Source of the DNA: Candidatus Kosakonia sp. 282A-S69
GTDB taxonomy: Bacteria; Pseudomonadota; Gammaproteobacteria; Enterobacterales; Enterobacteriaceae
NCBI RefSeq assembly: GCF_029433855.1
Contig: NZ_JAROAU010000001.1
Location: forward strand, 532,468 to 596,467
DNA: 64,000 nt
Direction of reading: 5' to 3'
A program made the position numbers and the translations under genes. Shown here in pieces: positions 42,573-55,485 of the stretch; the stretch's first letter is position 1; each line of letters starts with the position of its first letter. A model generated the notes under the pieces. It was not told the origin of the DNA and searched no databases. It saw nothing but the letters and a program-made list of their open reading frames with translations.

Positions 42573-43871
42573 ATGTCAGCAACACCACTATGGTTAGTCC
42601 AGAATGTGCACTTGCCCGATCGCGAAGGAGTCTGGCAAATCGCCATTGAGAATGGGCGATTTGGAGAAATTACACCGATGGGCGAGACCCACAGTGAGGC
42701 ACTTGACGTGCTTGATGCCGACGGTGGTTTAGCGCTGCCGCCGTTCGTCGAACCGCATATTCATCTGGACACGACGCAGACGGCTGGCGATCCCCGCTGG
42801 AACGAGTCCGGTACGCTGTTCGAAGGGATTGAGTGCTGGGCCGAACGAAAAGCGCAGCTCTGCCACCAGGATGTGAAACAGCGCGCCTGGCAGACGCTGA
42901 AATGGCAAATGGCCAACGGCGTCCAACATGTGCGCACGCACGTTGATGTTTCCGATCCGCTGTTAACGGCGCTGAAAGCGATGCTGGAGGTGAAAGAGGA
43001 GGTCGCGCCGTGGATTGATCTACAAATTGTTGCCTTTCCGCAGGAGGGGATTCTCTCCTACCCGAATGGCGCAGCGCTGTTAGAAAAAGCGCTTCAGTTG
43101 GGTGCTGATGTGGTCGGTGCCATTCCGCATTTTGAGTACACGCGTGAATACGGCATTGAGTCACTGAATATCGCTTTCGACCTGGCGCGTGAGTATGAGC
43201 GTCCGCTGGATATCCACTGTGATGAGATTGATGATGAGCAGTCGCGCTTTGTCGAGACCGTCGCCGCGCTGGCACTTGAAATGGAGATGGGCTCGCGCGT
43301 TACCGCCAGCCATACCACCGCCATGCACTCCTACAATGGCGCTTATACATCCCGCCTTTTCCGCCTGCTGCAACGTTCCGGCATCAATTTCGTGGCCAAC
43401 CCGCTGGTTAACATTCACCTGCAGGGACGGTTTGATGACTACCCGAAACGGCGGGGCGTTACGCGGGTGAAAGAGTTGCTGGCGGCAGGGATGAATGTCT
43501 GCTTCGGCCACGATGATGTGTTTGATCCCTGGTATCCGCTCGGCACCGGCAATATGTTGCAGGTACTGCATATGGGGCTGCATGTTTGTCAGCTGATGGG
43601 CTATTCACAGATTGAACAGGGGCTGCACCTGATTACGCATAACAGCGCCAAAACGATGGGCCTGAAAGAGTACGGCATTGCGCCAGGAGTGCCTGCCAAT
43701 ATGATTATTCTGCCTGTTGAAAACGGCTTTGAGGCGGTGCGCCGCCAGGCACCGGTGCGCTGGTCTATTCGTCACGGACGCATCATTGCCAGCACGCAAC
43801 CGGCGCAAAGTTGGGTGCGGTTAGAGCAGGGGTGCGAAGAGGTACATTTTAACCGGATGCCGCAAGCGTAG
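42573..43871 (+). CDS. codA: Cytosine deaminase CodA
   Basis: The 432-residue amidohydrolase closely matches E. coli CodA (about 427). Metal and catalytic residues are in place: [49 protein letters not shown] and [14 protein letters not shown]. It deaminates cytosine to uracil and ammonia (and isocytosine or isoguanine-type bases in relatives). The start follows a GGAGG at 7 bases. Usually codA is paired with the permease gene codB; here it stands alone between divergent nirB and ppiA, where E. coli has tsgA. Confidence 0.95.
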   Translation: MSATPLWLVQNVHLPDREGVWQIAIENGRFGEITPMGETHSEALDVLDADGGLALPPFVEPHIHLDTTQTAGDPRWNESGTLFEGIECWAERKAQLCHQDVKQRAWQTLKWQMANGVQHVRTHVDVSDPLLTALKAMLEVKEEVAPWIDLQIVAFPQEGILSYPNGAALLEKALQLGADVVGAIPHFEYTREYGIESLNIAFDLAREYERPLDIHCDEIDDEQSRFVETVAALALEMEMGSRVTASHTTAMHSYNGAYTSRLFRLLQRSGINFVANPLVNIHLQGRFDDYPKRRGVTRVKELLAAGMNVCFGHDDVFDPWYPLGTGNMLQVLHMGLHVCQLMGYSQIEQGLHLITHNSAKTMGLKEYGIAPGVPANMIILPVENGFEAVRRQAPVRWSIRHGRIIASTQPAQSWVRLEQGCEEVHFNRMPQA

Positions 43872-44017
43872 CGGTGTGCCAGGCCGTTAAGACGCACGAA
43901 TTTGGCGGTCTGGCGTTACATCTGTTACCAAATACGTAAAATTAAGTAAAAGGCTGGCCTGCTGGCTGACTGCTCTTTAGAATCAAGCCACTCGCTTTCG
44001 TTACTGCACTTCGTTAA

Positions 44018-44599
<582 letters not shown>

Positions 44600-44607
44600 G
44601 TTTCCCC

Positions 44608-44632
44608 ACACGGGCTTTGCGGCCCGTGTTTT
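44608..44632 (+). terminator. Intrinsic terminator after ppiA
   Basis: The 8-bp stem ACACGGGC / GCCCGTGT with a 6-base loop is followed by TTTT, 8 bp past the ppiA stop. Confidence 0.88.
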
Positions 44633-44723
44633 ACCGCTTCCCTGCGTAACGCGAAATTACTGCTTATAATTTTTTGGGCATGTACATCATTTGGGTATGT
44701 ATATCGCTTAACTGGGAGGCGCT

Positions 44724-44894
44724 ATGCCGAAAAAACTCACCGACAGGCAAAAATCCCGACTCTGGGAGCAGCAGCGCAACATCAATTTTCAGGCCAGCCG
44801 CCGGCTGGAGGGCGTTGATAGCGAGCTTGTTACGCTGAATGCGGAAGAGGCCACTTTACGTCTTGAAGAGCTGCGGAGGCAAAATGAGCGATAA
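44724..44894 (+). CDS. yhfG: YhfG, small antitoxin-like partner of Fic
   Basis: The 56-residue protein begins [19 protein letters not shown], closely matching E. coli YhfG (55 residues). The Fic inhibitory motif [S/T]xxxE[G/N] is present as SRRLEG at residues 25-30, as in class I Fic antitoxins that block the ATP site of a partner Fic enzyme. A GGGAGG site lies before the ATG. It overlaps fic by 11 bp, so the two are coupled, antitoxin first. Confidence 0.9.
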   Translation: MPKKLTDRQKSRLWEQQRNINFQASRRLEGVDSELVTLNAEEATLRLEELRRQNER

Positions 44895-45486
44895 ATTCGG
44901 CGACGGGCGCGACCCGTATCTTTTCCCCGGCCTGAAAGTGATGCGCAATCGCCTGGGCATCCGCAATGCGCAGGGGCTTGAGAAGGAGGCGTATCACTTT
45001 ACCGCCCTGCGTGCCGCAACGCTGGAACTGGGGCCGATTGCCCGTGGCCTGCCGCATCTGTGCGCCATTCATCGCCATCTTTATCAGGATGTGTTCGACT
45101 GGGCCGGGCAGATCCGCGAAGTCGATATCTACGAGGGCGATACCCGCTTTTGCCACTTCGAGTATATCGAGAAAGAGGGTAATGCCCTGATGCAGCAGCT
45201 CGAAGATGAGGAGTGGCTCGTTGGGCTTGAAAAAGAGGCGTTTATCGCTCGCCTGGCGCATTATTACTGCGAAATTAACGTCCTGCATCCGTTCCGCGTG
45301 GGTAACGGCATTGCGCAGCGCATCTTCTTCGAGCAACTGGCGCTGCACGCGGGCTTCTCACTCGACTGGCGCAATATCGATCCCGACGACTGGCGCAACG
45401 CCAACCAGGCGGGCGCGATGGGCGATCTCGAACCGCTGACCGCAATCTTTAGTAAGGTAGTGAGCGAGGCGCGTGAGGGCGAGTAA
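44884..45486 (+). CDS. fic: Fic-domain protein (putative AMP-transferase toxin)
   Basis: The start at ATG 44884 gives 200 residues, the E. coli Fic length. The Fic motif at 135-146 is [12 protein letters not shown]: the catalytic His, the GNG anion hole and the final Arg are kept, but the acidic residue of HxFx(D/E)GNGRxxR is Val and the first Arg is Ile. E. coli K-12 Fic, as I recall it, has a similarly altered motif. Class I Fic toxins AMPylate targets such as gyrase when not bound by the antitoxin. Activity here is uncertain. Confidence 0.9.
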   Translation: MSDKFGDGRDPYLFPGLKVMRNRLGIRNAQGLEKEAYHFTALRAATLELGPIARGLPHLCAIHRHLYQDVFDWAGQIREVDIYEGDTRFCHFEYIEKEGNALMQQLEDEEWLVGLEKEAFIARLAHYYCEINVLHPFRVGNGIAQRIFFEQLALHAGFSLDWRNIDPDDWRNANQAGAMGDLEPLTAIFSKVVSEAREGE

Positions 45487-45494
45487 ACCTTTTT

Positions 45495-45566
45495 GTCGGA
45501 TGGCGCTAACGCTTATCCGCTGCAAAACGTTGTACGCCGGATAAGCGATAGCGCCATCCGGCGTAT
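45495..45566. repeat. REP pair between fic and pabA
   Basis: Two REP palindromes face each other: TGTCGGATGGCGCTAACGC with CTTATCCGC, then CGCCGGATAAGCGATAGC with GCCATCCGGCG. Confidence 0.8.
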
Positions 45567-45659
45567 TTCACTCAGGTAACCCGTTTTTTATCTTTGCGAA
45601 GTGCCGTATAGTTTTGCGCAAATTGCATCAAACGCGGCACATCCATTGGTTGAATACAC

Positions 45660-46223
45660 ATGATCCTGCTTATCGACAACTACGACTCCTTCACCTGGAA
45701 CCTCTACCAGTACTTTTGCGAGCTGGGCGCGCATGTGGAGGTAAGGCGTAATGATGAGCTGACGTTAGCGGACATTGCGACATTGGCGCCGCAGAAAATC
45801 GTTATTTCACCGGGTCCCTGCACCCCGGACGAGTCGGGGCTGTCACTGGCGGTGATTGCGCACTACGCGGGCAAGCTGCCGATCCTCGGGGTCTGCCTCG
45901 GTCATCAGGCGATTGCGCAGGCGTTTGGTGCCACCATTGTGCGCGCTGCGAAAGTGATGCACGGCAAAACCTCTCCCATTACGCATTCCGGCAACGGTGT
46001 GTTTAGCGGGTTAAAGAATCCGTTAACCGTTACGCGTTATCACTCTTTGGTCATCGACCCGCCCACCTTACCTGGCTGCTTCGAGGTTACGGCCTGGAGT
46101 GAAAGCGACGAGATTATGGGTATTCGTCATAAAGAGTGGGATCTGGAAGGGGTGCAGTTCCACCCTGAAAGTATTCTGAGCGAGCAGGGGCATCAGTTGC
46201 TGGAAAACTTCCTTTCGCGGTGA
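45660..46223 (+). CDS. pabA: Aminodeoxychorismate synthase glutaminase subunit PabA
   Basis: The 187-residue class I glutamine amidotransferase equals E. coli PabA. The nucleophile is Cys in [15 protein letters not shown], and the His-Glu pair is in [14 protein letters not shown]. It supplies ammonia to PabB for 4-amino-4-deoxychorismate synthesis (folate). It also resembles TrpG, but length, sequence and position support PabA. Confidence 0.96.
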   Translation: MILLIDNYDSFTWNLYQYFCELGAHVEVRRNDELTLADIATLAPQKIVISPGPCTPDESGLSLAVIAHYAGKLPILGVCLGHQAIAQAFGATIVRAAKVMHGKTSPITHSGNGVFSGLKNPLTVTRYHSLVIDPPTLPGCFEVTAWSESDEIMGIRHKEWDLEGVQFHPESILSEQGHQLLENFLSR

Positions 46224-46265
46224 TTTGTGGTTGCCATCTAGTGATTTTTTATGCATATTTCGTGA

Positions 46266-49599
<3,334 letters not shown>

Positions 49600-49605
49600 G
49601 GGAAA

Positions 49606-49637
49606 ACAAAAACGGCGCACCGCATGAGCGATGCGCC
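49606..49637 (-). terminator. Intrinsic terminator after crp
   Basis: On the minus strand GGCGCA, a 12-base loop and TGCGCC precede GTTTTTGTTTT. It lies 11 bp past the crp stop and overlaps the yhfK leader. Confidence 0.85.
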
Positions 49638-49647
49638 ATTTCGCAGA

Positions 49648-50280
49648 TTAACGCGTACCGTAGACGACGATAGTTTTACCGTGGGCGGAGATCAGGTTTT
49701 GATCTTCGAGCATTTTCAGAATGCGGCCAACCGTTTCACGGGAGCAGCCGACGATCTGACCGATTTCCTGACGGGTAATTTTGATTTGCATACCGTCCGG
49801 GTGGGTCATGGCGTCCGGCTGTTTCGCCAGGTTCAGCAGAGTCTGTGCAATACGGCCTGTCACGTCGAGGAACGCCAGGTTACCGACTTTCTCCGAGGTC
49901 ACCTGCAGGCGACGCGCCATCTGCGAGGAGAGGCGCATCAGAATATCCGGATTCACCTGGATAAGCTGACGGAATTTTTTGTAGGAGATCTCCGCCACTT
50001 CACAGGCGGTCTTGGCGCGAACCCAGGCGCTGCGCTCCTGACCCTCTTCAAACAGGCCCAGTTCACCAATAAAATCGCCCTGGTTAAGGTAAGAGAGGAT
50101 CATCTCTTTACCCTCTTCATCCTTGATGAGCACTGCCACTGAGCCTTTAACGATGTAATACAGCGTTTCCGCTTTTTCACCCTGATGAATCAGCGTGCTC
50201 TTCGACGGGTACTTATGAATGTGGCAATGAGACAAGAACCATTCGAGAGTCGGGTCTGTTTGCGGTTTGCCAAGCACCAT
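49648..50280 (-). CDS. crp: cAMP receptor protein CRP
   Basis: The 210-residue protein is almost identical to E. coli CRP. The cAMP-binding barrel has [20 protein letters not shown] (phosphate-binding cassette), followed by the C-helix and the helix-turn-helix with recognition segment [14 protein letters not shown]. It is the global catabolite regulator; several genes in this window (malT, pckA) carry CRP sites. It is divergent from yhfA. Confidence 0.99.
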   Translation of the reverse strand: MVLGKPQTDPTLEWFLSHCHIHKYPSKSTLIHQGEKAETLYYIVKGSVAVLIKDEEGKEMILSYLNQGDFIGELGLFEEGQERSAWVRAKTACEVAEISYKKFRQLIQVNPDILMRLSSQMARRLQVTSEKVGNLAFLDVTGRIAQTLLNLAKQPDAMTHPDGMQIKITRQEIGQIVGCSRETVGRILKMLEDQNLISAHGKTIVVYGTR

Positions 50281-50589
50281 GCGCGATTATCCTCTGTTAT
50301 AAGCTGGCTCCAGAAACGGCGTGAATCATTCAGCTTCTGGGGTTGCAATCAAAGCTTCCCAAATCCCGGGAAGTGGACCGTCAGCGACATCTGCGGTCTC
50401 TAATGTATGATATCCCTTGCGTACATTCGTAACGTCAATGTTTCTCTGTAGCATGTAGACTGTTTTAGCATAGCTTTTGGCGCCTGTCTCCTGGTGTCTC
50501 GCTTCAGCATGACGCAGGTCGCCTTCCGTTGCGCGTTTTGTTATGTACGCGTAATCTGTGAAAAAATTTGCCATACCGGAGTGATGAAG
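50281..50589. promoter_or_regulatory. Divergent crp-yhfA promoter region, long crp leader
   Basis: This 309-bp gap contains sequence on the minus strand (AAGCGAGACACCAGGAGACA around 50485-50505) that closely resembles the autoregulated start region of E. coli crp, implying a leader of more than 160 nt. It has no gene I believe in; a weak reading frame here is discussed under rejected items. Confidence 0.5.
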
Positions 50590-50994
50590 ATGCAGGCACG
50601 AGTGAAATGGGTTGAAGGGTTAACGTTCCTTGGTGAGTCCGCTTCCGGCCACCAGATTTTGATGGATGGTAACTCCGGGGACAAGGCTCCCAGCCCGATG
50701 GAGATGGTCCTGATGGCCGCCGGTGGTTGCAGCGCGATTGATGTGGTGTCGATCCTGCAAAAAGGGCGTCATGACGTGACCGACTGTGAAGTGAAGCTGA
50801 CTTCCGAGCGCCGTGAAGAAGCACCGCGCTACTTTACTCATATCAACCTGCACTTCATCGTCACCGGTAAGGCACTGAAAGATGCTGCCGTCTCGCGCGC
50901 GGTCGATCTCTCGGCGGAAAAGTACTGCTCCGTGGCGCTGATGCTGGAAAAAGCGGTCAAGATTACCCACTCCTTTGAGGTGACCGAAGCCTGA
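50590..50994 (+). CDS. yhfA: YhfA, OsmC/Ohr-like protein
   Basis: The start at ATG 50590 (MQARVKWVEGLTFLGESASG), with GGAG 8 bases upstream, gives 134 residues as in E. coli YhfA. The OsmC fold has a cysteine in AAGGCSAIDVVSILQK and another in AEKYCSVALMLEK, the pair used by OsmC/Ohr peroxidases. Its physiological substrate is not known to me. It is divergent from crp. Confidence 0.92.
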   Translation: MQARVKWVEGLTFLGESASGHQILMDGNSGDKAPSPMEMVLMAAGGCSAIDVVSILQKGRHDVTDCEVKLTSERREEAPRYFTHINLHFIVTGKALKDAAVSRAVDLSAEKYCSVALMLEKAVKITHSFEVTEA

Positions 50995-51001
50995 TGAGCA
51001 C

Positions 51002-51025
51002 GCCCGGCGGCGTTGCCCGCCGGGC
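51002..51025. terminator. Hairpin between convergent yhfA and prkB
   Basis: A GC-rich stem (GCCCGGCGG pairing with CCGCCGGGC, short loop) fills the 30-bp gap between the stops, with no clear T tract. It is probably a shared terminator of modest strength. Confidence 0.6.
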
Positions 51026-51894
51026 TATTGAATCTTCTTGCCTTCCATCAGCCGTTGCACCAGCGGCGTCATAATCAGTTCCATCGCCAGCCCCATTTTT
51101 CCGCCCGGCACCACCAGCGTATCCATATGCGAGATAAACGAGCCCTGCAACATCGCCAGCAGCCACGGATAATCGATCCCCTCCAGATTGCGGAAATGAA
51201 TCACCACAAAGCTCTCATCCAGAGAAGGGATGCCTTTGGCGGCGAAGGGGTTGGAGGTATCGACGGTGGGAACGCGCTGGAAATTGAGATGCGTGCGGGA
51301 GAACTGCGGCGTGATGTAGTTGATGTAATCCTCCATCGAGCGCACCACTGAATCCATCACCGCTTCACGGGAGTGGCCGCGCTCGCTGGTGTCGCGGATC
51401 ATCTTCTGGATCCACTCAAGGTTAACAATCGGCACCACACCCACCAGCAGATCGACATGGCGCGCCACGTCATGCTGCGGCGTCACCACACCGCCGTGCA
51501 GCCCTTCATAGAACAGCACATCGGTCGGCTCCGGCAGCGGCTGCCACGGGGTAAAGGTTCCCGGCACCTGATTCCACGGCACGGCTTCATCGTAGGTATG
51601 GAGATATTTCCGCGCCTGGCCCTGGCCGCTCTGGCCATACTCACTGAAGGTCTGCTCCAGCAGGCCGAAATCGTTCGCTTCCGGGCCAAAATAGCTGATG
51701 TGCCGCCCAAGATCGCGGGCTTTGCGGATCGCCATGTCCATTTCCGGACGGGTATAACGATGGAAGCTGTCACCTTCCACCTCCGCCGCATGCATATTGA
51801 GTTGGGCGAAAATCTTACGGAAGGCGAGGCTGGTGGTGGTGGTTCCCGCGCCGCTGGAGCCAGTGACGGCAATGACCGGATGTTTGGCGGACAT
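51025..51894 (-). CDS. prkB: PrkB, phosphoribulokinase-like protein
   Basis: The 289-residue P-loop kinase equals E. coli PrkB. Walker A is GSSGAGTTTTSLAFRKI (about residues 12-28), and the DSFHRYTRPEMD and HGGVVTPQ segments match phosphoribulokinase/uridine-kinase folds. No RuBisCO is present in the window, so a Calvin-cycle role is unlikely; the true substrate is unknown to me. It follows yheU at 54 bp. Confidence 0.92.
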   Translation of the reverse strand: MSAKHPVIAVTGSSGAGTTTTSLAFRKIFAQLNMHAAEVEGDSFHRYTRPEMDMAIRKARDLGRHISYFGPEANDFGLLEQTFSEYGQSGQGQARKYLHTYDEAVPWNQVPGTFTPWQPLPEPTDVLFYEGLHGGVVTPQHDVARHVDLLVGVVPIVNLEWIQKMIRDTSERGHSREAVMDSVVRSMEDYINYITPQFSRTHLNFQRVPTVDTSNPFAAKGIPSLDESFVVIHFRNLEGIDYPWLLAMLQGSFISHMDTLVVPGGKMGLAMELIMTPLVQRLMEGKKIQ

Positions 51895-51948
51895 AGCAAC
51901 TCCCTGAAGAAAAGCTGTTGTTCAGTATTAAAGCCGCCCGGCATCCGG

Positions 51949-52167
51949 TTAGTCGTGGAACTGCCCGCGCGGCATTATATTCACCGTTTCGTGCAGTTCT
52001 GACCATACCAGAACGGCCTCGCCGCGCTGCAATTGCCGTTTTACGTCGGCGACCTTTTGCTCAAGTGAACGCTCATGTTCACCATAATCGGTGCCTTCGC
52101 GCAAGACAAAGCTCTCAATCAGATTGTCGAGCGTGTCGGCGTCGAGTTCTTGCCACGGAATAATCAT
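51949..52167 (-). CDS. yheU: YheU, small conserved protein of unknown function
   Basis: The start [20 protein letters not shown] gives 72 residues as in E. coli YheU. It is rich in acidic residues, with the conserved core [19 protein letters not shown]. Its function is unknown. It overlaps yheT by 4 bp, and a stable cluster yheT-yheU-prkB is implied. Confidence 0.9.
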   Translation of the reverse strand: MIIPWQELDADTLDNLIESFVLREGTDYGEHERSLEQKVADVKRQLQRGEAVLVWSELHETVNIMPRGQFHD

Positions 52168-53183
52168 GATGCTCCCAGATAAGCGGATAACCACTCCGGA
52201 ATGCGCCTTTCAAGCCACATCTCCGGGCGACGAAGCGTGCCGCCGACAAAGCCGACGTGCCCGCCATGTTCCGTCAATTGATACTCAATATTAGCGGGTA
52301 ATTGCGCAAGATCGGGGATTACGTGATGATCCATAAACGGATCATCCTTGGCGTGAATGATAAGCGTCGGTTTACGAATCTGCGGCAGCAGCGGCATGGC
52401 GCTACAGCGGCGATAGTAATCAAGCGCATCGTCGAAGCCGTGGATTTTCGAGGTAATCACATCATCAAAATCGCGGATGCGCCGCATTTTACGCAGCACT
52501 TCCATGGTCGTTGGCAGCGAACCGGGATAGGCGCGCAGTTTCCGCGCAGCATTGGCCTTCAGTAGGTTGAGCAAATAACGCTGATAAACGCGTGAGAAGC
52601 CCTTATCCATATGATAACTGCAGGCCTCCAGCACCAGCGGCGCGGAAACAATTACCGCCGCATCGACGGGAAGATCGTCATCCGCTTTCGCCAGCAGGCA
52701 GCCGAGCATATTTCCACCCAGCGAGTATCCCACCGCCGCGGTCGGCGCCTCGCCAAGCTCCTGACGCAGCCAGGTGAGAAACCAGGTGCCATCTTCGGTT
52801 TCGCCGGAGTGATAGATGCGGTTCAGGCGATTCGGGATCCCGCTACAGCCGCGAAAATGCATCACTACGCCCAGCCAGCCGCGCTGTTTCGCCGCATTGA
52901 TTAGGCCATGCGCATAGGGGCTGTGCAGGCTCCCTTCCAGACCATGAAATACCACCAGCCGCGGTTTGTGCCGTGCCTGGTTTGGCTCTTCGCTCCACGC
53001 GAGATCGACGAAATCCCCGTCCGGCAGCTCAAGGCGCTGCCACCAGGGTTCAAACGCGACGCGACGGCGAATAAGACGCGGTAGCATGGTTTGAAGATGT
53101 GGGTTGCTCGCGCCACGCATCGGCTGGAAGGTGGAAGCAACGCGTTGATCTGCATCGAGAAGTGCAGGTGTAATTTCTGCCAT
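52164..53183 (-). CDS. yheT: YheT, alpha/beta-hydrolase
   Basis: This 339-residue hydrolase belongs to the ABHD1/3-like group, close to E. coli YheT (340). The nucleophile elbow is GYSLGGN, with Asp in [13 protein letters not shown] and His in [11 protein letters not shown]. It is a probable esterase or lipase-like enzyme of unknown substrate. In E. coli the neighbouring gene on this side is yheS; here a 5.6-kb accessory insertion intervenes. Confidence 0.94.
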   Translation of the reverse strand: MAEITPALLDADQRVASTFQPMRGASNPHLQTMLPRLIRRRVAFEPWWQRLELPDGDFVDLAWSEEPNQARHKPRLVVFHGLEGSLHSPYAHGLINAAKQRGWLGVVMHFRGCSGIPNRLNRIYHSGETEDGTWFLTWLRQELGEAPTAAVGYSLGGNMLGCLLAKADDDLPVDAAVIVSAPLVLEACSYHMDKGFSRVYQRYLLNLLKANAARKLRAYPGSLPTTMEVLRKMRRIRDFDDVITSKIHGFDDALDYYRRCSAMPLLPQIRKPTLIIHAKDDPFMDHHVIPDLAQLPANIEYQLTEHGGHVGFVGGTLRRPEMWLERRIPEWLSAYLGAS

Positions 53184-53356
53184 TTCATCAAAATAGGTAG
53201 GTAAATAGGCGGTTATTATACTTGCTAATAATTGGCCTGTTTAATACTTTGCTGCTGTTGTACCGTATTGACCGACCGGGGCAGCGGTAAAAAGAGGTAT
53301 CACAACCCGCGCTGACACTGCGCCTGCCTGCGATTTCATCCTCAAGGACACCTAAT

Positions 53357-54469
53357 ATGACTGACATTACCTCCTCTGGCCTGGCAGCAGCGCAGCCATT
53401 AAATGATTTGCCGGAGACGGATAATTTGACCCCCGAGCAGCAGACGCAAATTCAGACGATGGTGAAAGAGATCGATATTTACGATCCGGCCTACTCGCTC
53501 GGTTTCGGTGCGAAAACCATGCAAACGATGTCGCAATTCTCTGACTCATTGATGCAGCAAGTGCGGGCAAAAGATGCGGGCATTATCGGTTCGCAACTTA
53601 CCGATCTGCTGCAAAAAATTAAGCAGGTCGATATCAGTGCCTTTGAGCAAAAGCCGGGTTTTCTGGCCTCGCTGCCGCTTGTGGGATCACTCTTCAATCG
53701 CATTGAGCGCACCATGCTGGAGTACAAAACGCTTTCAGCTCAGGTGGAAGACATTACTGATAAGTTGAATAACGCGATGGTCGACCTGCTGCGTAATATC
53801 TCGACGCTACAAATCCTGTTTGAGCGCAACCGCGATGTTTTCCAGCAAATTACCCTGCATGTTATCGCCGGTAAGCAACGTCTTGAGCAGGTAAAACAGG
53901 AAGAGCTGCCCGCTCTGCAAGCACAGGCGGCGTCCGATCCGATGATTGCCCAGCGCGTGCGCGACCTGCTCGACGGTATTGCGCGTTTTGAGCGTCGTCT
54001 GCATGACTTGATGCTGTCACGCACCATCGCCATGCAGAGCGCGCCGCAAATCCGTCTGATGCAGAGCAACAGCCAGTCGCTGGCGGAAAAGATCCAGAGC
54101 AGCATTCTCTCCACCATTCCGGTGTGGAAAAACCAGATTGCCCTCTCGCTCTCTTTGCAGACGCAGCGCCAGGCCGCGAAGCTGCAAAAAGATGTTGCCG
54201 ATACCACAAACGATTTGCTGCGCCGCAACGCTGAGATGCTGCAGACCGGTACGATTGAGACCGCCCGCGAAGTCGAGCGCTCGGTTGTGGATATCGAGAC
54301 GCTGCGCGATGTGCAGTCACGCCTGCTTAACACGATTGAAGAGTCCGTGAAGATCGCAGCCGATGCGCGCCAGCGCCGTCAGGAAGTGGAAAAAGAGCTC
54401 GGCACGATGGAAACCGATCTGCGCACGCGTCTGGCCGCTATCGCCAGCGGTAATCAGGCTAAGGCCTGA
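53357..54469 (+). CDS. TelA-family toxic-anion-resistance-type protein
   Basis: The 370-residue protein matches the TelA/KlaA family (B. subtilis YaaN is a relative). Family hallmarks are ILSTIPVWKNQIALSLSLQ and LLRRNAEMLQTGTIETAREV, within a mostly helical, coiled-coil-rich chain with no membrane segment. Family members are linked to tellurite and other stress resistance and often sit with ter genes; none are present here. An AAGGA site lies 9 bases before the ATG. The XpaC-like gene starts 14 bp downstream, so they form an operon. It is absent from this position in E. coli K-12. Confidence 0.9.
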   Translation: MTDITSSGLAAAQPLNDLPETDNLTPEQQTQIQTMVKEIDIYDPAYSLGFGAKTMQTMSQFSDSLMQQVRAKDAGIIGSQLTDLLQKIKQVDISAFEQKPGFLASLPLVGSLFNRIERTMLEYKTLSAQVEDITDKLNNAMVDLLRNISTLQILFERNRDVFQQITLHVIAGKQRLEQVKQEELPALQAQAASDPMIAQRVRDLLDGIARFERRLHDLMLSRTIAMQSAPQIRLMQSNSQSLAEKIQSSILSTIPVWKNQIALSLSLQTQRQAAKLQKDVADTTNDLLRRNAEMLQTGTIETAREVERSVVDIETLRDVQSRLLNTIEESVKIAADARQRRQEVEKELGTMETDLRTRLAAIASGNQAKA

Positions 54470-54483
54470 GTCAGGAAAAGAGA

Positions 54484-55449
54484 ATGGGCAATAAAATTAC
54501 CTACATGCTGGATAAAATCTACAGCAACCGCGTAAACCGGGTCACTATACAGATCGTCCTCTGCTTGCTGGGATTCCTTTATGGCAGCCAGAAGGCGAAA
54601 GAGGTGCTCGATCCATCTGATGTTCCTGTGCTTATGCAGATCCTGGCATGGTTCAGTTTTGTCTTGCTGGCCCGCACGCTCTTTTATGACCGCATTGCGC
54701 TGGGAATAGGCGCCTTCGCGGGCTTTGTCTGGCTGATGTTTTATGATGCAGCGACGATGCCATTTGCCGCGGCCACGGTCGCGATGTTGGTGCACGCTTA
54801 CCGAAGCCGGTACTCGCTGGGGCGCATTCATGTCTGGTATCTGTTTGTGTGGTTATTTGCGGCAGTGGGGTATGCCCACGTCAATGAAGCCTTTTCACCG
54901 ATATTAGGCTGCTTGTTCTGGGTTATCCTGATCGGCGGCATAGTGTTTCGTAAAATAGACCGCAAGCGCCAGGCGCGCGAAGCACGCGAACTTGAGCTGC
55001 ACATTGCGCACATGGAAAAGCTTAAGCAGGTCAAGTCGCAACCTGTTGAGGAGCCGTCATCGCTCGAGCAGCAACTCTATCGGCTGGTAAACAAGTACAC
55101 CTTACCCGATACGCTGGTTGTTCACCTGACAGGCATTGTCACGCTGGCAGAAAAGATCCTGCAGTGCATGAAGTCCGATCCCAGAGATGTGGGACCAGGG
55201 AGACGTTTCCTTGAGCGCTATTTGCCGCTCCTGGAAAATATTGCGGCCAGGGGGCAGATACTTTCCGAACAACTGAGTGACGAGGCGCAACGGCAAAAGG
55301 CGATAACAGAGCTGGCAGCAGTGCTTGAACGCGTTGAGCGCGCGTTTGAACAGCAGCATCAAGCCCTGCTGGAGAATGACTCGCTTGATTTAGATGCGGA
55401 GTTACTGACCCTGGACAACATGCTGAAAGCGGATGGCTTCGGTAAATAA
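54484..55449 (+). CDS. XpaC-family membrane protein (5-bromo-4-chloroindolyl phosphate hydrolysis type)
   Basis: The 321-residue protein has three to five hydrophobic segments in its first half (about residues 22-35, 46-64, 70-95, 118-133, 138-153), then a cytoplasmic helical domain with RKIDRKRQAREARELELHIA and RRFLERYLPLLENIAARG. The layout and the pairing with a TelA-family gene match the B. subtilis xpaC-yaaN pair. The biochemical role is unknown; the family name reflects an old indicator-dye phenotype. A terminator follows. Confidence 0.8.
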   Translation: MGNKITYMLDKIYSNRVNRVTIQIVLCLLGFLYGSQKAKEVLDPSDVPVLMQILAWFSFVLLARTLFYDRIALGIGAFAGFVWLMFYDAATMPFAAATVAMLVHAYRSRYSLGRIHVWYLFVWLFAAVGYAHVNEAFSPILGCLFWVILIGGIVFRKIDRKRQAREARELELHIAHMEKLKQVKSQPVEEPSSLEQQLYRLVNKYTLPDTLVVHLTGIVTLAEKILQCMKSDPRDVGPGRRFLERYLPLLENIAARGQILSEQLSDEAQRQKAITELAAVLERVERAFEQQHQALLENDSLDLDAELLTLDNMLKADGFGK

Positions 55450-55457
55450 CACACTCT

Positions 55458-55485
55458 GCACCCGTTGCTCCGCGGGTGCTGTTTT
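55458..55485 (+). terminator. Intrinsic terminator after the XpaC-family gene
   Basis: The stem GCACCCG / CGGGTGC with an 8-base loop precedes TGTTTT. It lies in the 34-bp gap to the convergent regulator gene and overlaps its stop. Confidence 0.8.

Noticed and set aside
44884-45486. Fic called a pseudogene because of the altered motif
   Set aside because: The gene is full length, without frameshift, keeps the catalytic His and is coupled to an intact antitoxin gene. Loss of activity cannot be concluded from two substitutions.
50326-50574. An 82-codon reading frame on the minus strand in the crp-yhfA gap
   Set aside because: It has no ribosome-binding site before its ATG, no resemblance to any family I know, and lies across the conserved crp leader and the promoters of both flanking genes. 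It is more likely non-coding.
53184-53356. An integration scar or att-type direct repeat at the yheT side of the insertion
   Set aside because: I compared this gap with the nadV-yheS gap by eye and saw no matching direct or inverted repeat.
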